From NCBI GenBank assembly GCA_045646525.1, contig JAZRKX010000041.1:1-20582 (forward strand): DNA of 20,582 bases, given 5' to 3'. Source of the DNA: RGIG8748 sp045646525 (lineage in GTDB: Bacteria > Bacillota > Clostridia > UMGS1810). How positions within the stretch are numbered: position 1 is the first letter of the stretch; each line of letters starts with the position of its first letter. Below are positions 7,141-13,481 of this stretch, piece by piece. The notes beneath the pieces were generated by a model that worked only from the letters and a program-made list of their open reading frames with translations, did not search any database and had not been told where the DNA came from. The position numbers and the translations under genes are program-made.

Positions 7141-7309
7141 ATGAATTTTGGGATAAAACATCCGACACAAATCAAAGTAAAAATGCCGTAAAATCGACGG
7201 AAATCAATTTCCGCTGCTGTCCGTCGATTTTAGCGGAGTCGACATAAGTTGTCGAGTCGACGCGGCAGCATTTTTACACAGGTTTGGGTTGGATGTTCCC
7301 AAAATTCAT
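7141..7309. repeat. Second long inverted-repeat element (element 2)
   Basis: ATGAATTTTGGGA at 7141-7153 is perfectly inverted at 7297-7309. Inward the arms still pair (ACATCC, CAAA, GTAAAAATG), giving an imperfect stem of roughly 45 bp. The interior holds a perfect 12-bp hairpin AAAATCGACGGA (7190-7201) / TCCGTCGATTTT (7220-7231), with a nested GGAAAT/ATTTCC, and a second GTCGAC-rich hairpin near 7238-7261. The layout is the same three-stem design as element 1, but the sequence is different. It ends about 45 bases beyond the ldhA stop. Confidence 0.65.
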
Positions 7310-7354
7310 ACCAAGTGTGAGACGGGATATCGTATAGTGGGCGAAGCACCGGTA

Positions 7355-8329
7355 TTATTTAACCTCATTTTCCAGTGTACCGTCATTAAAGTATGCTTCT
7401 ATACCCTCTATGGTTGTCTGCGCAATATTGGAAAGCGCCTCCTCGGTAAGAAATGCCTGATGAGAGGTTATGAGCACATTGGGCATGGATATTAGTCTTG
7501 CCAGTATATCGTCCTGTATTATTCTGCCCGAATGGTCTTCAAAGAAAAGGTCTGATTCCTCCTCGTACACATCGAGACAGGCGGCGCCTATTTTTTTTGA
7601 CTTAATGCCCTCTAAAAGAGCCTCGGCATCTATGAGAGAGCCTCGGGATGTATTAAGAATCACTACACCTTTTTTCATTTTGGCAATTACATCTTCATTT
7701 ATCATATGATAGTTTTCTTTTGTAAGCGGGCAATGAAGCGATATTATATCGCTCTTTTCAAATATCTCTTCAAGACTTGTATAAGTTACACCAAGCGTGT
7801 CGTCGGGATAGAGGTCATAGCAGAGTACATTCATGCCAAAGCCCTTGCATATGCTTACAAAAGCCTTGCCTATCTTACCCGTACCAACTATACCGACTGT
7901 TCTGCCGTTTAGGTTAAATCCCGTAAGACCGTTCAAACTGAAATTGAAGTCCTTGGAACGGATATACGCCTTATGAATTCTTCGGATGGAGGTAAGGAGC
8001 ATCCCCATGGTATGCTCGGCAACTGCGTGGGGCGAGTACGCGGGTACTCTTATAACCTTTATTTTGCCCTTTGCCGCCTTTAAATCCACATTGTTAAAGC
8101 CTGCGCACCTTAGTGCAACAAGCTTGACCCCCACAGAGTACAAGGAATCCAGTACGGTTTTATTTACATCGTCATTTACAAATACTATTACCGCATCGTA
8201 CCCTTTTGCAAGAGACACGGTATCCTCGGAAAGCCTTGTTTCAAAATACTTGATTTTCATTCCATCGCTCTTTAGGGCTTCGAAGGAATCAATATCGTAC
8301 GGTTTGGAATCGAACATTGCAACTTTCAC
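7355..8329 (-). CDS. ldhA: D-lactate dehydrogenase (LdhA-like D-2-hydroxyacid dehydrogenase)
   Basis: Reduces pyruvate to D-lactate with NADH in fermentation. 324 residues. The NAD-binding loop is GTGKIG at 149-154, followed by an acidic residue (YDLYP) that fits NAD preference. Catalytic residues are Arg229 (NTSRGSLID), a Glu in DVYEEESD at about 253-260, and His290 (SHQAFLTEEAL). The stretches FNFSLNGLTGFNLNGRTVG and DLFFED closely recall Escherichia coli LdhA, so D-lactate dehydrogenase is favoured over generic 2-hydroxyacid dehydrogenase. The open frame begins at a GTG at 8338, but the GTG at 8329 (MKVAMFDSKPYD) has AGGAG 8 bases upstream and matches relatives. No promoter was recognised; a terminator for the SLH gene sits only about 46 bases upstream. 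Confidence 0.9.
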   Translation of the reverse strand: MKVAMFDSKPYDIDSFEALKSDGMKIKYFETRLSEDTVSLAKGYDAVIVFVNDDVNKTVLDSLYSVGVKLVALRCAGFNNVDLKAAKGKIKVIRVPAYSPHAVAEHTMGMLLTSIRRIHKAYIRSKDFNFSLNGLTGFNLNGRTVGIVGTGKIGKAFVSICKGFGMNVLCYDLYPDDTLGVTYTSLEEIFEKSDIISLHCPLTKENYHMINEDVIAKMKKGVVILNTSRGSLIDAEALLEGIKSKKIGAACLDVYEEESDLFFEDHSGRIIQDDILARLISMPNVLITSHQAFLTEEALSNIAQTTIEGIEAYFNDGTLENEVK

Positions 8330-8374
8330 TAAAATCACTCCTCAACTGCAAATATTCTTTCCCAAAAAACAGAA

Positions 8375-8411
8375 AAATACCCAAGGAGAACTAAATTCTC
8401 CCTGGGTATTT
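8375..8411 (-). terminator. Rho-independent terminator of the SLH gene
   Basis: 16-bp stem with one mismatch (AAATACCCAGGGAGAA / TTCTCCTTGGGTATTT on the minus strand), five-base loop, then a T-rich tract (TTCTGTTTTTT). It begins 18 bases after the SLH stop codon. Confidence 0.85.
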
Positions 8412-8429
8412 GAATTTTTAAAGCTTATA

Positions 8430-11225
8430 TCAGTCTAAAACATAAACCGCCTTAATCGCACCTGCACGCATTACAATTACAACCTTGCTTGCATTTACTG
8501 CATCAACTGTTGTACCGTTGTTTGCAGGGGTGAGACTTCCAAGTGTTAAATCTGTAAGGAATTTGTCTTCGTCAAAATCATAGAACTTAGCGGAGCTTAC
8601 AGAACGGCTTTCCCAATCCTTGTTGCCGTCATAATCATCGTTGCTTTCCACGATATAGGGAACAAAGTTGAGAGTATTGTCGTCTAAAACTATAGAGTCT
8701 ACTGTAGCGTAAATTACTCTGTGGTAATCGTCGTCGTTATTGTACTCGTGAGCAATAGCATTGCCCTTTGCCGTGAATGTATCAAAAGGTGCGCCATCTA
8801 CATAATCATAGAGCTTGCCGCCCACAAATACTTCCTGAACATCCACAATCTTTTCGCTTTCTATGGCAAATCTTACAAGGTCACCTGCTTCTATACCTTT
8901 GAGCAAGCCGGGTTCTTCGGTCTCTATGCTCTTGCGGTCTGTGCTGCCAGCAGTATAGTACCATACCTTCTGTAAGGGATTCTTGGAATCCTTAGGATTG
9001 GGTATATTCTCAATAAAGTCTATAAGTCTTACCTCAGCATTATTTAATATTGTAGCCGCATTGGATGTACCACCGGCGTACACTACTACCGCCTTGGCTG
9101 CCTTTGTGGTACTGTCGATATCGTATGCTTCCACAAGGTAAGTGGAGCCACCATAGAAATTATCGTATTTTCTCTTCTTGTATTCTTCTTTATCAAGTCT
9201 GTCGTCGGGAACTGAGAACACTATAGTAGAGGAGTTTACTACGAAACCGCCCTGGCTTACAAAGTTACGTACGCTTCCCGAAGAGGAATCACACTTAATT
9301 CTTGTCTTACCGTCGCTGAAGTCTCCGGCAGCAAGGTCACCGTCTATAGTAATAAGCTCAGAAATAACAGTCTTGCCGTTTTCTGTAGATGTTGCATACT
9401 TAACGAGCTGTGCATGGCTTGCATTCTTTAATGCACCGTCTGCCCAATCGCCGTTTATAACACTGGCATTAGCTTCGAGTATAGAGCCAACCTTGGAATT
9501 TTCCACGCTTACGCCGTCTACTCTTACCTTGCTCTTTAAGGGGTACTCATGAATATTGCCCGAAGCGTCAAAGAGCATTACTGCCTTTTCGCTGTCGAAG
9601 CCGCTGCCCTCGCCGTATGCCATGATATAGCCGTAGGGCTCCGAGCTTTCGGACTTTGTCATGTATACTATTCTGCCTGCGTAATCGAGGTAGAATGTAG
9701 CTTTATCGCCTACTTCGAAGCCATATGTGCTCTCGTCCTTGTCAAGAAGGTCCATATAGTAATCGGATACGGAATAGTATTCCTGTCCTATCTTAACTCT
9801 TTCATAATCCGTCATGGAGTTTACAGAGGCATTCTTTAATGTAACAGTAGAAACTATAGCTTCTACAGTACCGCCCGAAAGAGGTTTAGCTACGGAAAGA
9901 ACTACCTTACTGGAAGCTATGCCCGAAACTGTGCTTGCCTCCTTTTTGCCGCCTTCTTTTGTAACCTTGTATACTATACAATCTTCGTCGTCATTCTTAA
10001 GGGTAACACTATCGCCCAAATAGGAATCGGTAAAGGTATATTCATCCTTATTTACGCTTCTGCCTGTTACATAGTATGTTTTGTAGCTTGTAACATAAGC
10101 TATTTCGTAATCCTTACCGCCGTCATTATTCATAAGAGTGATTTCGCCGCAGGTAATATCGAAATATGTCTCTATGAATTCATCGTCGATATCCTCAAGG
10201 GGCACACCCTGTCCGTTGTAGATTACATAAAGCTTATCGGAAAGCTTAACCTCGTCTTCATCATCGTCTTCATCGTAGAATTCGATTTTTTCCGATGTTA
10301 CATTAAATATATCCTCTGCAGATATTGTAAATGTATCGTTATCGCCCGATTCTTCGATACTTACAATTTCATTGGTAGAACCTTCTATGTATTCAACATC
10401 TACCATCTTACCGAGATACTTATAGTAATCCTGAATGTCGGAGTCTTCTTCAATTCTGAATACTTCGTCATCTATCATTATCTGGAACTTGGTAAGACCA
10501 AGGCTTTCGCCTGTGAGGTTGTTCTTGAACACGGCTGTTACAACGCCTGTTAATTCTTCGTAATCTTCCTCATCGTCATCCACATATCCGCCGCCACCGG
10601 AGCCATTTGATACATTAAGCTTCTTGGTGTAGTCCATATTGTATACGAGCTGTGCCACAATACCTCTGTTTGCAGGGGAAGCACCGTCAGAGAGAGCATT
10701 GGCTGTGAGCTTCATATCCTTGGCTATTTCTATGTAGCCCTTGTACCATGGATTTGTGGTTGAGTAGAGACTGCCGTAATTTTTGGCACAAACAAGCATC
10801 TTTATAGCTTCGCCGTACTTAACGGGGTTGTCGGGACGGAATGTACCGTCTTCATAACCGTTTATTATACCTGCCTTTACTGCATATGCTATGCAAGTGT
10901 TTGCCCAGTGGTTTACGCTATCTGCGAACTTGTCTGTCTTCTCTGTAAGTAAGTTTACATCACCCACCATGTAGACTGCAAGCATCTTGGCAAATTCTGC
11001 TCTTGTGATGGTCTTGTCTGGTTTAAACTTAAGAACACCTTCTTCGGATATTCCGTTTATAATACCATCGTCTACTAATGAGTATATTGCATCCTTGTAT
11101 GCATAGTCATCCGCAACGTCGGGGAAAACTACTTGCTCTGCGGCAAAAACATTCACAGTAAGAAGTGATGCCATTACCATGAGGGTCGCAAGCAATGATG
11201 CAATTACGCGTTTTGTAATTTTCAT
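8430..11225 (-). CDS. Secreted S-layer-homology (SLH) domain protein
   Basis: 931-residue surface protein. Residues 1-29 are a signal peptide (basic start, long hydrophobic core, FAA cleavage site). Three SLH domains follow at about 33-86 (FPDVADDYAYKDAIYSLVDD, then ITRAEFAKML), 97-148 (FADSVNHWANTCIAYAVKAG, then FRPDNPVKYGEAIKML) and a weaker third at 152-200. SLH triplets bind pyruvylated secondary cell-wall polymer. A Gly-rich and very acidic linker (SNGSGGGGYVDDDEED, 207-221) leads to about 700 residues with no recognised domain, rich in Asp, Glu, Tyr and beta-prone segments. The longer ATG at 11255 is rejected: the ATG at 11225 has GGGAGG upstream and begins the signal peptide. It has its own promoter and terminator, so it is monocistronic. 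It may be an S-layer or other wall-attached protein. Confidence 0.93.
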   Translation of the reverse strand: MKITKRVIASLLATLMVMASLLTVNVFAAEQVVFPDVADDYAYKDAIYSLVDDGIINGISEEGVLKFKPDKTITRAEFAKMLAVYMVGDVNLLTEKTDKFADSVNHWANTCIAYAVKAGIINGYEDGTFRPDNPVKYGEAIKMLVCAKNYGSLYSTTNPWYKGYIEIAKDMKLTANALSDGASPANRGIVAQLVYNMDYTKKLNVSNGSGGGGYVDDDEEDYEELTGVVTAVFKNNLTGESLGLTKFQIMIDDEVFRIEEDSDIQDYYKYLGKMVDVEYIEGSTNEIVSIEESGDNDTFTISAEDIFNVTSEKIEFYDEDDDEDEVKLSDKLYVIYNGQGVPLEDIDDEFIETYFDITCGEITLMNNDGGKDYEIAYVTSYKTYYVTGRSVNKDEYTFTDSYLGDSVTLKNDDEDCIVYKVTKEGGKKEASTVSGIASSKVVLSVAKPLSGGTVEAIVSTVTLKNASVNSMTDYERVKIGQEYYSVSDYYMDLLDKDESTYGFEVGDKATFYLDYAGRIVYMTKSESSEPYGYIMAYGEGSGFDSEKAVMLFDASGNIHEYPLKSKVRVDGVSVENSKVGSILEANASVINGDWADGALKNASHAQLVKYATSTENGKTVISELITIDGDLAAGDFSDGKTRIKCDSSSGSVRNFVSQGGFVVNSSTIVFSVPDDRLDKEEYKKRKYDNFYGGSTYLVEAYDIDSTTKAAKAVVVYAGGTSNAATILNNAEVRLIDFIENIPNPKDSKNPLQKVWYYTAGSTDRKSIETEEPGLLKGIEAGDLVRFAIESEKIVDVQEVFVGGKLYDYVDGAPFDTFTAKGNAIAHEYNNDDDYHRVIYATVDSIVLDDNTLNFVPYIVESNDDYDGNKDWESRSVSSAKFYDFDEDKFLTDLTLGSLTPANNGTTVDAVNASKVVIVMRAGAIKAVYVLD

Positions 11226-11277
11226 TTTGAAAACCTCCCTTTTATATTGCCTCAAAAAGAGACATTATGTTATTATA

Positions 11278-11306
11278 ATAATACCATCAAATTCGGGTAT
11301 AGTCAA
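11278..11306 (-). promoter_or_regulatory. Sigma-A-like promoter of the SLH gene
   Basis: Minus strand TTGACT (11306-11301), 17-base spacer, TATTAT (11283-11278), about 50 bases before the start codon. Confidence 0.75.
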
Positions 11307-11376
11307 TGTTAATTACATGTCCATTTTTTTACAATTATTTTACAAGAATAATTTTGTGATTGGTAAAATAAAATCA

Positions 11377-11405
11377 TTGACAAACCAAAGAGGGAATGCT
11401 ATAAT
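11377..11405 (+). promoter_or_regulatory. Consensus sigma-A promoter of tRNA-Asp
   Basis: Perfect TTGACA (11377-11382), 17-base spacer and perfect TATAAT (11400-11405), 27 bases before the mature tRNA 5' end; the strong promoter expected of a stable RNA gene. Confidence 0.9.
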
Positions 11406-11432
11406 ATAACCTGTACAAAAAATGAATAGTTT

Positions 11433-11509
11433 GGCCGAGTAGTTCAGTTGGTTAGAATGCCAGCCTGTCACGCTGGAGGTCGAGGGTTCGAGCCCCTTCT
11501 CGGTCGCCA
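11433..11509 (+). tRNA. tRNA-Asp (anticodon GTC)
   Basis: 77-nucleotide cloverleaf with encoded CCA. The acceptor stem GGCCGAG pairs with CTCGGTC (one G-U); the D arm contains AGTTCAGTTGGTTAGA; the anticodon stem CCAGC/GCTGG (11460-11464 and 11472-11476) encloses loop CTGTCAC with anticodon GTC at 11467-11469; the T arm contains GGTTCGAGCC. Discriminator base is G, as usual for tRNA-Asp. Confidence 0.97.
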
Positions 11510-11552
11510 AACGAATGAGACACCGCAAGGTGTCTTTTTCGTTTGCAATAAT
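11492..11552 (+). repeat. Direct repeat copy 1: tRNA-Asp 3' end plus terminator
   Basis: 61 bases, identical at 60 positions to 11691-11751. Includes the last 18 bases of the tRNA (GCCCCTTCTCGGTCGCCA) and the whole terminator. Confidence 0.9.
11519..11539 (+). terminator. Terminator of tRNA-Asp
   Basis: GACACC, loop GCAA, GGTGTC and five T. Outer bases AAACGAA (from 11509) and TTCGTTT (to 11544) can extend the stem. Confidence 0.85.
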
Positions 11553-11565
11553 TGGGAGGGGCTCG

Positions 11566-11583
11566 AACCCTGAGAGGGTTTTT
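11566..11583 (+). terminator. Terminator-like hairpin AACCCT-GAG-AGGGTT
   Basis: Six-base-pair stem, GAG loop and T-run, just after an inverted 15-base copy of the tRNA T arm (AGGGGCTCGAACCCT at about 11557-11571). Backup termination or repeat remnant. Confidence 0.45.
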
Positions 11584-11591
11584 GCGTTAAT

Positions 11592-11614
11592 AAAACATGC
11601 CAGTGGCATGTTTT
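11592..11614 (+). terminator. Terminator-like hairpin, 10-bp perfect stem
   Basis: AAAACATGCC, loop AGT, GGCATGTTTT. Outer TTTTTGC (11579-11585) and GCAAAAA (11617-11623) extend it. Works on paper in either direction. Confidence 0.55.
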
Positions 11615-11690
11615 TAGCAAAAAGATGCGCAGACCGGTACCGAAGCCGAAGGCTTGGGTGGGCAAGCAGGGCGGATGCGAAGCATACGAT

Positions 11691-11751
11691 GCCCCTTCTC
11701 GGTCGCCAAACGAATGAGACACCGCAAGGTGTCTTTTTTGTTTGCAATAAT
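11691..11751 (+). repeat. Direct repeat copy 2: orphan tRNA-Asp 3' end plus terminator
   Basis: Second copy of the 61-base repeat, 199 bases downstream of the first, with a single C-to-T change in the T-run. No tRNA body precedes it, so it is a 3' remnant only. It contains a second working terminator hairpin (11718-11738). Confidence 0.9.
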
Positions 11752-11768
11752 CAGGAAAGAGAGAATTT

Positions 11769-11797
11769 GCATATGCTTCCTTATTTTTACATACAAT
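11769..11797 (+). promoter_or_regulatory. Sigma-E-like (mother-cell sporulation) promoter
   Basis: GCATATG (11769-11775), a 14-base spacer and CATACAAT (11790-11797). The Bacillus subtilis sigma-E consensus is about KMATATT, 13-15 bases, CATACAHT, so six of seven and eight of eight positions fit. It lies 39 bases before the SpoIVFA-like start codon; the Bacillus spoIVF operon is sigma-E dependent. Confidence 0.6.
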
Positions 11798-11836
11798 ATA
11801 TGGAATAATACTCGTTTAACTCAAGGAAGTGATAAT

Positions 11837-12616
11837 ATGTCTCCGCGCTACAAAAGGACCAACCGAAGATACAATATAAAAACGCCCAGAGAAAAAATGC
11901 CATTTGAAAAAAAGACTCTCATACAATCCGTTTCTTCGCTTGTCATTCTGGCGGTGTTTGTCATCGTTTCCTTTGTGTCGCCCTCTCCTTTAACAAAAAG
12001 ATATCTTGATACCACCTACAATTCACATATGTGGAAAACATTTCTTTTAAATACGGCATCGGGTATAAAATCAAAAGCCCATACGGCAGTAAATGCCTAT
12101 GCCCGCTTTATAGATTCCGCCGAAAACCGACTCGGCATAGACAAACCCCAATCGGGCACGGCAAAAGCGAAAAAGAATGAAACACCGCTCGAAATCAAAG
12201 AGGAAACAGCACCCGAAAAAACCGCTCCAAAATGGCAAATACCTACAGAGGGAGATATTACCTCTGAATTCGGCGCAAGAATTCATCCCGTAACAAGCGA
12301 GGATGCCCTGCACACAGGCATAGACATAGCCGCGCCCAAGGGGCAGACGGTTAATGCCGCGTGCGAGGGGTCTGTTGTAAGTACGGGCAGTGACGATGCA
12401 AACGGAAATTACATCGTAATAGACCATGGCGAAAACACCAAAAGCATCTATGCTCACTTAGATACAATATCGGTATCCGAGGGGCAACGCGTGGATACAT
12501 CCACCGCCATAGGCACCGTAGGGTCTACGGGAATATCCACAGGCCCGCACCTGCACTTTGAAATAAAAATAAACGAAGAAAGCGTAAATCCCGCAGATTT
12601 TTTTGAGGAGTGGTAA
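11837..12616 (+). CDS. spoIVFA: SpoIVFA-like membrane protein with M23 (LytM) domain
   Basis: 259 residues, close to the 264 of Bacillus SpoIVFA. A basic cytoplasmic start is followed by one membrane span at about 28-47 (LIQSVSSLVILAVFVIVSFV), a Lys/Ala/Pro linker and a C-terminal M23 domain at about 134-259. Zinc-ligand motifs are all present: HTGID at 159-163, YAHL at 205-208, PHLHFE at 237-242. In Bacillus SpoIVFA holds the protease SpoIVFB inactive in the outer forespore membrane until signalled. Start chosen because AAGGAAGTGA precedes ATG 11837; the upstream open frame is tRNA-repeat DNA. The next gene overlaps or abuts it and encodes an M50 protease, which is the spoIVF arrangement. 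A plain envelope M23 endopeptidase is the alternative. Confidence 0.8.
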   Translation: MSPRYKRTNRRYNIKTPREKMPFEKKTLIQSVSSLVILAVFVIVSFVSPSPLTKRYLDTTYNSHMWKTFLLNTASGIKSKAHTAVNAYARFIDSAENRLGIDKPQSGTAKAKKNETPLEIKEETAPEKTAPKWQIPTEGDITSEFGARIHPVTSEDALHTGIDIAAPKGQTVNAACEGSVVSTGSDDANGNYIVIDHGENTKSIYAHLDTISVSEGQRVDTSTAIGTVGSTGISTGPHLHFEIKINEESVNPADFFEEW

Positions 12617-12621
12617 TTTTT

Positions 12622-13437
12622 TTGAAGAAACGGCTCAAATTTTCTCTGATGCTTGCTCTGTGGATTACCCTCTTTCCTCCAAGCTGGCTAGCGGCTGTGT
12701 CTGCCGCCGTAATAATGCACGAGGCTGCGCATCTTTTGGCATGCAGACTAATCGGCATAAGGATACTTGAAATAAAAGCTCTCCCGTGGGGTCTTACAGC
12801 CGCCACTCCCATTATGTATGAGCCGTCGGCACAGTTTGTGATATCTTTTTCGGGACCGATGTGCAACTTTTTTCTTCTTTTTTTCTGTCCTTTTATTAAA
12901 GCACGATTTTCGGCGGAGGCGGCAAACCTATTTGCGCTTGCGAATCTTGCGGACGGACTTTTAAATCTTTTGCCCGCCCTTCCGCTTGACGGCGGTATAA
13001 TCTTAAAGGCTTTTTTGTGCGCACGGATGGGACTTGTGCGCGGGTTTTCGCGGATGCTTAAAATTACGGCGGTTATAGGCGCATCTGTTATGGTGCTTGG
13101 TCTCTACATATTTTCATCTACAGGCTCAAATGCCTCGTATCTTGTGGCGGGTCTCTTTATACTATACAACCTGAAACACGAAAAACAACTCATCATGTGC
13201 ATAAGAAAGCGCATCTTAACGGGCGAAATCGTGTCAAAGCCACGGCCAAAGAAAATATATGCCGACTTTGGCAGTAATGCAATATGCCTTGTAGACCGCA
13301 TAAGCCCCTCGCACACTATAGAGGTACATATTACACAAGGCGGAAAAACCAAGGGGATAATAAGTCAGGACACCCTTATACAATGCGTTTTGAAAAACAG
13401 CATGATAACCCTTGGAGAATGTATTGAAAAAACATAA
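12622..13437 (+). CDS. spoIVFB: SpoIVFB-like M50 intramembrane metalloprotease
   Basis: Site-2-type protease; in Bacillus it cuts pro-sigma-K inside the membrane in late sporulation. 271 residues against 288 in Bacillus. HEAAH at 33-37 is the HExxH zinc motif and NLLPALPLDGG at 115-125 contains the third ligand (Asp123). Several hydrophobic spans lie between about 10 and 185. The soluble tail (about 200-271) resembles a CBS-like domain, as SpoIVFB has. Start is uncertain: a GTG at 12610 overlaps the previous stop but has no room for a ribosome site, while the TTG at 12622 (reading MKKRLKFSLM) has GAGGAG 11 bases upstream and is preferred. The end is firm. Coupled to the SpoIVFA-like gene. Confidence 0.85.
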   Translation: MKKRLKFSLMLALWITLFPPSWLAAVSAAVIMHEAAHLLACRLIGIRILEIKALPWGLTAATPIMYEPSAQFVISFSGPMCNFFLLFFCPFIKARFSAEAANLFALANLADGLLNLLPALPLDGGIILKAFLCARMGLVRGFSRMLKITAVIGASVMVLGLYIFSSTGSNASYLVAGLFILYNLKHEKQLIMCIRKRILTGEIVSKPRPKKIYADFGSNAICLVDRISPSHTIEVHITQGGKTKGIISQDTLIQCVLKNSMITLGECIEKT

Positions 13438-13452
13438 TTATTATGATAGAAT
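13424..13452 (+). promoter_or_regulatory. Sigma-A-like promoter of the radical SAM-ligA unit
   Basis: TTGAAA (13424-13429, inside the last codons of the M50 gene), 17-base spacer, TAGAAT (13447-13452), about 30 bases before the radical SAM start codon. Confidence 0.55.
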
Positions 13453-13481
13453 ACTATTATCACTGGCAAAGGATTGATATA

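Noticed and set aside
6982..7191. 69-codon plus-strand frame in the non-coding gap
   Set aside because: Starts inside the inverted-repeat element, has no ribosome site and no protein-like composition.
6796..7309. CRISPR array
   Set aside because: The repeats are inverted, not regularly spaced direct repeats, and no cas genes are near.
11340..11796. Several open frames on both strands over the tRNA-Asp region, up to 135 codons
   Set aside because: They read through the tRNA, its terminator and the repeat; translations such as RRGSNPRPPA are the typical artefact of translating a tRNA backwards. No ribosome sites.
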